NCBI RefSeq assembly: GCF_014529535.1
Contig: NC_050738.1
Span: 9,147,410-9,211,409, forward strand
Length of the DNA stretch: 64,000 nucleotides
Reading direction: 5' to 3'
Origin: Bradysia coprophila
Taxonomy: Eukaryota > Arthropoda > Insecta > Diptera > Sciaridae
In this document: positions 1 through 11,678 of the stretch, piece after piece
Layout of the letters: every line of letters starts with the position of its first letter
How positions within the stretch are numbered: position 1 is the first letter of the stretch
Made by a program: the position numbers and the translations under genes
Notes under the pieces: model-generated
Databases searched by the model: none
What the model saw: the letters and a program-made list of their open reading frames with translations, nothing else
Told to the model about the DNA's origin: nothing

Positions 1-2540
1 AAGAAGTAACAAAGAAGTGTACTGAAAGCGGTTTCAAAAATGTCATGACATGTCATGATTTGTAGATTTTGTCTAGGGAAAATTCTGTATAAAAAAAAAA
101 CAAATGGGTTACCATGACACTGTCTGAGGATATCGATCTCAAATATTGACATACGATTTTAAAGCTACATTATTAGGCTATTAACTCTTACCAATTGTAA
201 TAGTTTCATCTTACACATGCAGGGCCTCCCCTTATTATTCGGATTTTTTTTCTGAAATTCTTAAGAATTTGAAGAATTTATAGAAATTTTTAAGATTTTT
301 GAGAATTAATTTTTTTAAATTTCATAAATTTAGGATTTGTTGGAATTTGTAAGAATATTTATCATGTGAGTGTACACATACCAGAGGAATCATTCAGATA
401 TGCAACCTCATTATACTACACAAAAAAATCATGTGTGCGACACGGAAAAATGTTGTAAAAAAGATGTTTAGCTGTAAACGATTTAATGACCAATCTGCAT
501 GCAACATAAGGTTAGGCGTTAAGAAAGAAACGTCAAAAGTAAAATACAACCCACCAAAAACCATCACAACGAATTTCCCTTGCTTTTTCGCCGTTAATAC
601 TTTCGTTAACTTTTCAAGTGAAGCTTCTTGAAATGTCATTAGAACATACTCGTTCACACATTTCGAAGCTTTCGACACGTTTCAATCATGATTGCTGTCT
701 CGTTTGTATCCCAAACATTGACGAGATTCAACTGGTTTCTTTCATTTTGTATCTAATGTTGCCTGTTTGAAGTTCTAGAACTTCAGTACGCGAGGTTTAA
801 ACATAAATACTTTAATACCTTGTTGAATTTGAAAAATGTAAAATGGAAAATCGAATTTTTGAAATATTTGACCCTGCACAAAACAGAAAACTTCGAGCAG
901 TCAACCATTTATGTAGTGGAAATCATCTGTAATCGACTCAATAGCAACGCTTAAGTTGAACACAATACATGTCTAATGTGATATTTTATAGTAGTATAAT
1001 GTTAAAACTAATGAAGTAACAGATTTTGAATGCAATCTGTTGAAAATACTCAATCAAAAAGTATCAGACTTGAAAAGTGAAATCGTGATTTCTTGCAATC
1101 AGTAAAAGGATAAACTAATTGTTTCTCAATATTAAAAAAAAGGATAACTACAGAGAAAACGAGAGTAAAAAATGGTCATTGTAAGCTGGCGTGTAAAATG
1201 CTTTCAGCAAGAAAGAGACAGCTTATTGCCTCCAGAACTTACCCGCCTTGTATTTTTTTAAAAACTTTTTTTTCCGACATCTCGGCTACAGTAAACAAAA
1301 ACTTACTGTTTCTTAAAATACAAATAATCTATGCAGACACTACTTCTTGCTGAGTAGAATAACCTACTTTTCACCATCATCAGCAGTATAACAAGCAATA
1401 TTTTTGTGAAGTTTTTCTTTTTCTTTTTTTTTTACAAAAAAAAAACTTTTTCCTGCCATAAATAAAATAAAATAAATTTCAATCTACTAAAAGCTCCGAA
1501 GCTCAGAAACACACAACAGCATACGGCTTAAGTGAATAAAATTTCACCTTTAAGGTAAGTGCATTTTCAGCATGGTATTCCATTAACTCTCTGCCAGCTA
1601 CATTTAATGAAATTTTCCAACTGAAAAAGAAAAGCATGTTCCTTTTTTGTTATTATATACATCCTCTTTTTTCTTCTGTTTGTTCGCTTTTATAGATTGT
1701 CTACCCGGCATGGCATATCCCATTGATGATGATGTGATTAATGTTTACAAATTTTTTAAATTCTAACCTTTAAACGATATGCATGCTATACTGAATCAAA
1801 GGAAAAATAAATAAATGAAGGGTTTGATCGATATCAAAGACAAGGAAGGTGCCTCGCTTAAATATTGGAGAATAAAAAAAAGTTTCGGGTATACCGACAA
1901 ATCATGCAATATTTTTGTCAAGCTCCACAGCAGTTTACTTTTATTCGAGTAATCAGTGAACACATTTTTTATCACTTTAGGATTCAGAGACGTGGTCGGG
2001 TCAGGTTCGAATGATACAGAGTTTAATCGCAGCCATAAAGATTCGTTTTACTGTCATAAATAAAAAATTGATAAACTCATAAACTAAGTATGAAAAGCTA
2101 AAAAGTCCAGTTTTTTGAATGTGTATTTTATTGATCCAAAGTCCGAGGAGGCGACTAGAGATTTTGTAATAAAGCCGTTAAATTATCATAGGGCTTTAAG
2201 TCATCTTTAGTGTCTTCAAGCCCAATTAAATTGTTGCTGGTAGTGAAGAAGCTGAGATAAAATAAAGAAATTATTACATTTTATTGTCGATCACAAACGA
2301 CATAATCTTGCTTCGTAAATCACTAAAAACGGACTTAAAAGTAGCTAAGTATTTGAACAAAAATCCATTTTCAAATTGAATCCAAAACTGCATGTCGAAC
2401 ATTGAACATGTTACACATAACATCGTTAAATTGACAGAATTTGTTCTAATTGAAATTTATATTGCACATACCTAGCATTTTATATTTCTATGTATTATAC
2501 ACACGGCAGAACAAAGAACGTGTAGCAAATCCCACACGAA
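1..2540. other. Non-coding AT-rich stretch
   Basis: I see no gene here. Open frames are short, without recognisable motifs, and overlap on opposite strands. A degenerate short-period A/T repeat built on GAATTT-like words lies at about 240-360. A weak relative of the GAAGTAAAAGATT foldback family (see 11349-11678) is visible at about 1012-1075. Confidence 0.5.
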
Positions 2541-2601
2541 AACTTTCCATCATAACTGTATGGGAGGCTGCGATTACACATTCGCCAATAATAATAGATT
2601 G

Positions 2602-2802
2602 GATGCTGCGAAAGAAGTTCATTACATGAGTCAACAATTTTCAGATACTCGCAAACTCACAAGTGTAGGTTTTTGCATATCCGAGTCGAAGGCGACAATT
2701 ATCGAAAAACAGTGGTCGAAACAATTGCTCAAAAACACATGAGTGATTTGCGAGTATCACAAAATTGATTTTGAAGTAATAAATTACATGACAGCATCCA
2801 AT
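2602..2802. repeat. MITE-like repeat, family shared with 52148-52315
   Basis: The words GCTGCGAAA, TTCATTACATGAG and AACAATT occur in the same order here and at about 52148-52195. Both copies end with an inverted echo (AATTG...GAA...ATGACAGCAT here). This indicates a dispersed, diverged foldback element. The short open frame crossing it (from 2560) is not a credible gene. Confidence 0.45.
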
Positions 2803-3060
2803 ATAGTCTGGTTGACTACCGGCCCCATGCGACAGTTGATTTCCACATAGGAAAATATAAAAAAATTAACCGAAAATAGTCCACATGTAATGGGTCATTT
2901 TCGCAGGGGGCAAATTGGTATATAATGGTTAACTTTCGCAAGGGGGAGGTAGTAAAATAGTAGTTTAAAAGTTGTACCTTATACGATGGCCAAATCGAGA
3001 AGTATATACTTGCTGCGACCCCGGGGAATGATTCATTACCTGATGACATGTGTGGTAATC
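2803..3060. repeat. Dispersed repeat with TTTTCGCAGGGG words
   Basis: The segment at about 2881-2950 (atgtaat, cattttcgcaggggg, caaattg) recurs at 53458-53530 with the same word order and spacing. It is a repeat of unknown class, and no coding potential was recognised. Confidence 0.4.
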
Positions 3061-3207
3061 TTCATTTCCCCAGAGCTAGCTGAAAAAGTAAAATAGCATA
3101 CCTATTGGTTTGTCAAAATAAACATCTTACGTAGCCTACTGTTACTTTAGATAGTCTGGATTTTAGTCTCGATATTAAAGAAGATAAATTAATCTGGAGG
3201 GTTGCCT

Positions 3208-3280
3208 GAAAAGTAAAGGAATGGACTTGCGTCACTATTTGCACTTAAAGTGATTTTTGACGCATGTTCCATTACTTTTC
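3208..3280. repeat. Short hairpin (73 bp)
   Basis: GAAAAGTAA...CTTGCGTCA on the left is answered by TGACGCATGTTCCATTACTTTTC on the right, with a second small inverted pair (TCACT/AGTGA) inside. It is probably a tiny foldback element. Sequence from 3281 to 5150 shows nothing else I can name. Confidence 0.5.
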
Positions 3281-5150
3281 AAATCTATGGAAACATGTCC
3301 GTGTTGTTCATTAACTAACATTTAACATCAATTTAAATTCTAAATCACATTTGCCCATAAAAAGTACTTACACATTCAATTGAAATTTCGTCAAATAATT
3401 CACACATTCACCCGCATCGCACATTCCCCGGACGAGAGTAGATGGTGTGTATTGCATGTTACATATTGGTGTATAATACAATTAATTAGATTGGAAACAC
3501 TCTATCAACGTCCAGCGTACATGTACAATATTTTCACCATCCATAAATAAACAGCCCATAAAGTGCTAAGCCCTAGACAATAATTTATAACTTTTTAATA
3601 GATCTCATTGAATAGAAAATTTTTCACTTGAATTATTATGTGTATCCGTTCGGTTGTGTATATGTTATGTATACACTCATTGCTTTATTATTGACAGTCC
3701 CTTCTGTTTTCCTCATCTTACGAACGACGACCAAAAACAATTTATCACTTAAATGTCTGCAAACAATTTCTCAAAACACTTTGATTTTCCATGGTCGGTC
3801 GGTTTGAACATATAGATTTATGTATATATATAGAGAGCGCGCGATGCTGGTAGTAAAAAACACATTTTCGCATCATTCATCTAACCCAGTTAGTGTAAAG
3901 CTCTCGCTTTTATCGTTGAATATCGTTTCAAAGCTGAAGGCATTTAGTTATGTTGAATAGGAGTGTTTGAATAAATTAAAAGTCCAGACCATCCACATGA
4001 GAGTTGAACAATTAATATTCTTAAAGTTGCGAACAGATTTTATTGGTGTTATGGCAGACAGATATATTACCTATTATTATTATAAATGTTATAGGTTTGG
4101 TGCGACAAATTTTCGCACTCAAATCCTTTCTTTATTGTCCAGCTAGGAATTCAGATACCAACCACTAAAAACGGCATACTTGTCAGCTTCAAACCGACTA
4201 AAGCGAATAAAAAATGACTTGATGCTGAGCTGTAACCTATTTGAACATTAAAACTTTTCACTGTTTGTTATCGTTCTTCGGAAACGGAATTTAATCTGAA
4301 ATGACACTGTGTGGCTTTTATTATGTAACGTAGGAACTAATGTGCAGTGCACGGTGGTGCCTAGGATATGTGTGTATATGTACAATTGGCAAGTGTGGGG
4401 TGAATTAAAGCTTTTCTTTCATCTTGCTTTAATAAATGGGAACGGAGGTAGGTAATAAATTAACAAACGTGAAATTTATTGTTTGGACAATGAATTGTAT
4501 TAACTATATGAATGTGCATGCAGGACACACTAAAAAAGGAACCTTGTCAGCAGAGCATTTTGTTCATTTAAATTTAATTACTTGTGTGTGCATAAATAGT
4601 TGCACTCAGTTAGGAATTGAAAGTTTCGCTGCAAATGAGAACTGGGGTAAGAGCTAAAGTTTGTGCTAATGATTTAGCAAAGATTAAAATATTAGAGGAG
4701 CTTGAGTCACGTTCCCGGAATGAAGATGTAATATCGAGAATTTCATGCCAGTTTTTAGGTAAGTAAGTTAACATGCAGACAGAGTATTTTATGCCATTAC
4801 GTGGATATTACTATTTCTTTAATGATTACTGTCTGTCGTCCCAGTTTGCTAGATAAAGTTTATCTCATATTCAGTTGTCGACAGATCGTAGATGATTAAC
4901 GACTTCATTTCCAAAAGACCTCCATTTTGGCAACAGTTCACCAAATCCACACAATATCCTTATTGACTCATGCTTAGCAAAGGCTTTCGTTTAAGTTACA
5001 CTCAGAATATAACGACATACTGAGGACTACAACTAGGGCCAAATAGAGAATTGGCAGTTACGTTTGATTTACGGTAATAGGAGGTAACTAAAAAATGAAT
5101 TTATGCGTTCAATCGCACCTTAGTTATCACGCTAATTTTGTATCGAAGAT

Positions 5151-5358
5151 ACAGTTGAAGTTACTGAAGTTGAAGGCATGAATTTGTTTCAGTTGGTCCA
5201 CTCATACATACAGAACCGATCATACGTCTTTACACGCTTTTACCGCTACTACACGCGTGCGTGTGCCTATTTCATTCGTATGAAAACATATGATCAATTT
5301 TGTTCGCACTGAATCAGCTGAATCAAATTCATGCCTAAATTCCAGTGACATCAACTGT
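5151..5358. repeat. Palindromic MITE, family A, copy 1
   Basis: The terminal inverted repeats begin ACAGTTGA and run into GGCATGAATTTG (left) and CAAATTCATGCC (right). Inside is the family core: TTGGTCCACTCATA, then ACACGCGTGCGTGTG. The same design recurs at 8846-9056 and 37240-37414, with a half copy near 21949. There is no transposase frame, so this is a non-autonomous element. Confidence 0.7.
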
Positions 5359-7517
5359 AGTTCCAAGACAAAGGCTTAGTGTCCAGAGCTATGATCCTAG
5401 TTGTATGTCAGTTGAATTGGATTGTTCCTGCTGTGGTGAAATTCTTGAGGGTAATATTCTCATGAAATAGTTGAGCGATCAAGTCGAACCTATCATTTGT
5501 CCGTTCCCATAATTAACTGCCGTTGTTTACGACATTTAACATTTTAATAAAAGAGGACAGAAATTGAGAGGCGGATAAACCTGGTTGAAATAATCTTTTT
5601 GTCAGAAAATGATCAGTCTACGAATTACCTCTTCACATCAAAAATTTTCGAATCTAAAAAGTGTTGAAGTGTCTGGCGAATTTTTATACGATTTATGACC
5701 ATTTAAAGTTAGGCGGATTTAGTCCTTTTGAATGAATTTAACTCGTCTGCAGAAAACCGCAATGACAGTCTCTGTCCCAATATTCCATTTTCATTTTAAT
5801 GTCGTCGTCATCTAATAACATATAACTTTTATGTTGATGCATAAAATAGTAGGAGTAAATTCCCGTTTTCATTACATAAAATGTAAACCGTAAAGATACG
5901 ACAAAAGAAAATTCTCATTTCATGGTCGACTAAAGTTAATACAAAGATGGCTAAATCCACTCCGAAAATCTCCTAATCTCCTATCTGAATTAATGTAAAA
6001 ATAAAAGTCCCTTTTGTCAAAACTACAAGCGAAAATGTTTGAAGGCGTAACCATAGACTTCCTCGGTGGTCTCTTCATATACCTAAAATATTCATGTTTT
6101 TATTCATAAAAGTTTAAAACGGGGAACCATTCTATTTTTAAGTTCTCAAATATTACCAGCGACCGACCACTTATCTAGATACCTGGTAGTGTACCACCGA
6201 AAATCAAAAGTCATTTGCATTAAACTCCAAAAATATATGTTTGTTAGAACAAATAACTTCCATTTAAAATGTGTGTTTGAGTCGAGTTGAATAAAAGACA
6301 TTTCAAAAAATTGGATTCTTTTTTCATTTAAAATTGTCGGCAGAACTGCAAAAAATATGAATTTTTTTTTTGAAAAGGCACATAAAGTGTCCGAAGTGGA
6401 ATGTCACATATGTATGCATATGCGTGTTAAATTGCACGAAAAGCAATTTTAGATGACTTATGGACCGAATCTAACTTATAATTTCTCATAAATAATGTGA
6501 AAAACTAGCACAGACATGCTTTTATACGGATTCTGCAGTCGAGTTGGGGTGTGAGAATAGGGAAGATTATGCAAAACGATTTTATTTTAGTACGTATACG
6601 TACAATGTGTAAGTGGTGTTGCAACATATTGCGGTAGTAGGGGTGCGTACTGTAATGAATCACGATGGAGTGGCTATATTATTGACAGTTGGGGTGGTTT
6701 TAAATGAAGGAAATTATAAATTTTTGATATTTATTTTCTGATAAAATGGAATACATTGACGTTTTCAGGATTATCAATTTTCGAATTGATTTACTATTTC
6801 TATTGGTTTGATTTCGCTGGCGGCTTATAGGTAATTTTATGTCTCGTAAAGTATATGTCATGATATCCTGAAAATCCCGGATCTTCTTAAAAAGTCACGT
6901 GAGTAAAAATCGCAGAAAATCAAAGTTCTGGCCACTATTCTTCGAAGTACTTTCCCCATCGATGCAGTCTTTTCGAAGTACAAGTGCAAGCGGAGTCACT
7001 TGTTGGGAATCGTTAACTGCGGATAGGTGCAGTTTAAGAAGTATGTAGAAGCAGGCCGACACACTTAATGGGTTGTAGTGCCGCTGAAGTAAGTAAGACT
7101 ACTGTTAGAGAGCTGATGAAATTATTCTGGTCCTGGACCGTTGCATATCGACTGATGCAATTATTCTGTCTGTCTGCTTGGAACAACCAACAATTCCATA
7201 AAAATCAACTCGACTAGGATTCAGCCCCGATTCCACTTGTTCATCTTTTCAAGATTTATGAGTAATATATACTAGGAAGACGTGCTTATCGTACTATATA
7301 AGTGTAACAGACTGATCCTAGGCAGACATATCGTGCAGGAACACCCTGCTTTGCCAGCTTATAATTTATTTTAATTTTGTGTTAAATGTTATCATTGTAT
7401 AAAACGAGACCAATATTAAAGGTGTTATCTCGTAACAGCAAAATATATTTATGGGACACTCAGTTGTTTGCATGAACGACGATAACCATTCGAGGTGTAT
7501 AATACTTCCACGTGGGT
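5359..7517. other. Intergenic, no gene seen
   Basis: This is AT-rich DNA without a supportable gene. At about 6924-7000 the minus strand encodes a short run reading RLHRWGKYFEE before a stop. It faintly recalls the W-x-x-C-I-x-x-x-G-x-YFE tail of mariner transposases, but it is too short and decayed to call. Confidence 0.4.
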
Positions 7518-9440
7518 TTATTTGTTTCGTTTGTTAATATTTGGAATTGTGAACGCTAAGCAACCACTGGCTGTAAGAAATGCAGCCGGTATCAACCATG
7601 TGTATTTACAGAAGTTGTTTAACGCTAAGCCAACAACATTCGAACCGACAATGCTGCCAAGTCGCCCAGTCATCATAGATATAGAAATTGCTGTTGCTCT
7701 ATTTGTTTGTTTTTAAATTGAATTGAGAAAACTGGGTAAACGAAACGATAAAAAAAAACTTACCTCAACGAAGTGGGAAATAGCTCAACCGTTGACGAAT
7801 TGACGACAGACATATTCATTCCGGTAGCTAACAGAAGAGTGTACAAATATACGGACACCATGGGTATTTCGATAAATACCAACAAAAGAGAACACGTTGC
7901 ACCGCCAAACATAATGAACACTATGATGATTAACTTTCCCGTCCGGTTGATAATCACTGCAATGACCGACCAGCCAACCAAATGCAATAAAATAACTATG
8001 GTGACGTTAACGAAAGTGCTTGGTTCCAATTTAGTAAGACATGTGGCCATTTCACTTGAATTTGATCGTAGTCCGTAGTGGTCAATTATTTGACAAACTG
8101 TTGATGTCACATGCATCGGATCACCATCAAGCCACAAGTAAACTTTGTTAAGAATCTCCGGGAAAAATGTGTAGAATCCGTTGCTTGTGATGCATATCGT
8201 GAATTGAAGAAAACATGCGGTTAATGTGTTCCGCAGGTGGGGACGTTTAAATAACGGAACAGTTTGCGTCCACATAAATTTGAAGAAATTGGAATGTTGC
8301 ACTACACTTTCCACAAACTCCTTATCTTTCTCGATACTTTTTACCTCATATTCGCTAGCGGATTTTCCTGTGTTACGTACAAACATTGTCTGCAATATTA
8401 ACAAGGTTTTCTCCTCATCCCCTTGGGCGAATGTGTACTTTGGAGATTCAGGTATATAAATTAACATAACTATGGCACAGAGAACGCTAGATAATCCACA
8501 TAGCAGCAAAAACAATCGCCACGGGCGGAATATAAGGTTGATGACTGGAATATGAAAACTCCACACTTGATTAAGTATAGTGACGCCAAAGACGGGTGAC
8601 TGAAGACACGTTATTGAATAAACAACTGATGCTGTAACACAGAAATAAGACAAAGGAGAAAAGATTAAGCAATAGGCGGGCTCTTTAAGAAAATAATTTC
8701 AAAATTACCAACGAGAAGAACACGAGCTCGATTTTTAGCACAATGAAATTCTCCCAAGAATGCGTATATTATCGACTGAGGCGCACAAATGCTATGAAAA
8801 TAATGAAACATTCCAGTAAAAAATGTCTTCAAAGTATTCAGCATTACAGTTAGAGGCAGTGATATTTCGGCATGAATTTGAGTCAGTTGGTCCGCTCATA
8901 GAAACAAAACTGTTTATACGGTTGAAGCAACTACACACAAGCGTGTGGTAGTGGTAAAACCGTATAAAGATGTATGAGTAGTTTTGTTTGAACCTGTGAA
9001 CCAACTGAAAAACAACTGACGCAATTTCATGCTGAAGTATCACTGCCTTTGACTGTACTATCAACCTACCAAATTCCTTGAAGAAATCTGAACAACACCA
9101 AAACCCAAAACGATGTGGCTGTGCTTGATATAACAGTAAAGATGAAAGACATTAGCAGTGCTGGCACCATGATTCTCTTCCGGCCTTTGGTATCGGCTAA
9201 ATAGCCCCACAAATGCGACGACAGAATGATGCCAAGGTAGCCAATCGAACTAAGAATCCCTTTGTGTACGTTGGTCAGTTCCAGTTCGCATTGTGAAATG
9301 GCAAGTATCAGATTTACACCGCCAATATCCACGTACGATGCTCCCAGTATCGATCCGGACAGAAAAATCAAAATATAATTAAATTTACCGAATCCCGTCA
9401 ATGCCAAAGCATCTTCAAAACTATAACTTCGTTTAATCAT
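7518..9440 (-). CDS. SV2-like MFS transporter, four exons, 500 aa
   Basis: This is a major facilitator superfamily transporter of the insect synaptic-vesicle-glycoprotein-2-like group, related to SLC22-type carriers; the substrate is unknown. Exons on the minus strand are 9440-9070, 8791-8709, 8631-7764 and 7698-7518. All introns are GT/AG, all junctions stay in frame, and the product is 500 residues. Residues 79-91 are MFS motif A (GYLADTKGRKRIM). The exon 2 segment GEFHCAKNRARV and the exon 3 segment IPESPKY are family signatures after TM4 and TM6. A long Cys-containing loop with NSS and NVT sites lies between TM7 and TM8. Exon 4 gives MMTGRLGSIVGSN and the C-terminus NKRNK. Introns 2 and 3 are 77 and 65 bp, while intron 1 is 278 bp because of a MITE. 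No lesion was found. Family membership is secure, transport role inferred. Confidence 0.93.
8846..9056. repeat. Palindromic MITE, family A, copy 2, inside an intron
   Basis: The inverted ends are ACAGTTAGAGGCAGTGATA (left) and the complement of TATCACTGCCTTTGACTGT (right). The core GCGTGTGGTAGTGGTAAAAC is shared almost exactly with the copy at 37240-37414. The element occupies most of intron 1 of the transporter gene. Removing its 211 bp leaves an intron of about 67 bp, in line with the other two. Confidence 0.75.
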
Positions 9441-9477
9441 TTTGTTGAAGAGGTGACGAACTGTGGCTCTTCGTCGC

Positions 9478-9484
9478 TTTTATA
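9478..9484 (-). promoter_or_regulatory. TATA box of the transporter gene
   Basis: The minus strand reads TATAAAA here, about 44 bp upstream of the ATG at 9440. An ACAGTT word near 9459-9464 could belong to an initiator. The spacing is tight, so the 5' leader would be very short. This is an inference from sequence only. Confidence 0.45.
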
Positions 9485-11348
9485 ATAACTAAGGGGACAG
9501 AAGCATTGTTCAGAGCAACGCGTGTGAGAAGGTAAATAACAAAATTATCTCATCTCCGTGTTGATAAGAAAACAATGATGATTGTGAGCTTGGATAGCCT
9601 AAATAACGCGAACGTTCTGTTTATCCAATGTATATAATAGACACAGACGTGCAATAAACCCCGTCGTTGCGTTGTGAATTATGGCGTTGACTTGCGCTTT
9701 ATTGAATCTTTTTGTTTATAAAATTATTTGGCGGATTTTGCATCCGCATTGAACGCTTCAGATGATGGATGGTTTTGAAAACAAATTTTCAATTAACTCG
9801 GTGAAAGGGTGAAACATCGACGAACCATCAGTTTAGAGATTGAAGGTTTTTAAATAGATGACACCAAGCCGTGAACATTTAATCGAGAGTCATTCATGTA
9901 TATTGCATTTTCATAGAACTTTAGACATTGTTGAGTATATTTCATCATGCTCCATTATCCGCACGCGCTTCACCAAAGAGACGTTCTCCAGAAAGATAAA
10001 GAAATATTCATGAAAAAGGTATTTCGTCACATCAGAAAATTTCAATCTTATTAAAATGTGGGCTTTGTTACTGCATGCGTATGGTTTTTATTTGTTTTTC
10101 TCTACGTTCTTATTAATTTTTTGCTTCACATTTGAAGGATTTTATGAACGACCCTTCACCTTTACTGCAATCTTTTAACACAAAGTTAGAAAATACAGAA
10201 AGCTGGTGGTAAAAAGGTTAAACCATTCACGTGAATAACGAGACGGTCTTCAAGCAAACGGTATTTTTAGAATGAACCACTTAAAATAACGAATAAAATA
10301 TTTTTTAGTCCATTCGAACAATATCAGACGTTCGTTCTATGTAAAATTCACTCTATCTACCAGTTGGTCCAAAAAAAAATTTTTTTGCTTAATTTTCTTT
10401 AATGCACCTCGAATGTAATTCATACTTCCTGAAAGGGAAACCAATGGTGCAGAATGCAGATGCTCCTCTTCTTCCGTCTGATGAAAGGGTGCGATGATGT
10501 TCTGTTGCTGACCACATCAACCAGACCAGCCAGCGGTAGAATGTATTTCTTTATATATTTGATAGCACAAAAATGTGGATTGCAACTTTTCACTAGTTAT
10601 ATGGAATTCATTAAAAAGTTTTTCCATTCCAGAATTATGTTGAAGTGTGTAATCTCGTGCGTTGGATTTTTAGGATTCCGTTTACTGAAAGTATGTATTT
10701 TCGTCCGAGACAGGGACTGTTTATTATTTTTTTATGACAGGCAAGTGTATCACCTGGTACTTTTTGAAAAAGAGCACTTGGTATTTGATTGAAAATCTTT
10801 TACTTCAGAAGTTTTATCATCACATTTTGTCATATATAAGAAAACCCTAGTTAGAGCTCGTCACTTATTGTTAAAATAGTTTTTGATAACAGATGATTAA
10901 CTGTTTAATAAAATGTTACGGATTACGGTTCGGTCATCGAAAATTTTTTGAGTTACAAAATCCGCAGGGTTTGTGATTGGTAAAAAAGAGTACTAAAACG
11001 TCTATGGATCTATAGATCTCCCGATGTCGTTCAAAGTTCAATAAACCTTCTCAGGTACATTTTTACGAGGAACAAAGACGATCTCGACGTACCATGTCAA
11101 AACAAGATCACATGTCAAAGACCGATTACTCAGGTCATGTTCGGTTATCCAGTTTTGCCCTGGAGTTTTCTCAATTTTGTTTGTTTCAAGCCTAGAAGTT
11201 GTTATTGCGGAGGTCAAAGCTGTATTCAATTTCTTTTATCTTTAAATTTTGACCGAATCTATCAACACTCCGTTATTATAGTCCATGCATTTCAACGCCG
11301 TTTGTTAATTAAAAAATTCATAGCTCGACAGGTTTCATAGGATATTAC
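9485..11348. other. Intergenic, no gene seen
   Basis: Several short frames exist but none has family features. A minus-strand frame at about 10435-10600 contains a dibasic run (RRKKR) near its end. It has no start or partner exon I can find, so I do not call it. Confidence 0.4.
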
Positions 11349-11678
11349 CAGTTTTACTGTCTGATCATTTACTTCATTTGATCGAAAATTTTCAGAAATT
11401 GATTTCAGAAATCTTTTACTTCATTTGTTTAGCTTGTTTAGTTTGAGGTTGTCGTTTATTATTGCTGTTGCTGTCGATGTCGTTGTAAGCCTACTGTTAC
11501 AGACGGCTGTCATCTGTTATCGACAACGACAGCAATAATAAACGACAAGCTCTATCTAATGATGTCTTATATAGCAAAAATTATATTCGAAACAATTGAA
11601 CTAATAGATTTCTGAAATCAATCTATGAAAATCTTCGATCAAGTGAAGTAATAGATCAGATCAGATATAGTAAAACTG
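11349..11678. repeat. Foldback element, family B (complete, 330 bp)
   Basis: Long terminal inverted repeats of roughly 85 bp: CAGTTTTACT...TTACTTCATTTGATCG and GATTTCAGAAATCTTTTACT on the left are matched by the complement of AGATTTCTGAAATC...GATCAAGTGAAGTAATAGATC...TAAAACTG on the right. A second inner inverted pair (GTCGTTTATTATTGCTG / CAGCAATAATAAACGAC) flanks the centre. Right-half copies lie at 33270-33419 and 58179-58317. Confidence 0.75.

Noticed and set aside
6924-7000. Possible mariner transposase tail on the minus strand
   Set aside because: Only about a dozen residues fit, with a stop at once after and no matching upstream region.
10454-10792. 112-residue plus-strand frame
   Set aside because: Composition and codon pattern look random, no family resemblance, and no promoter or splice context.
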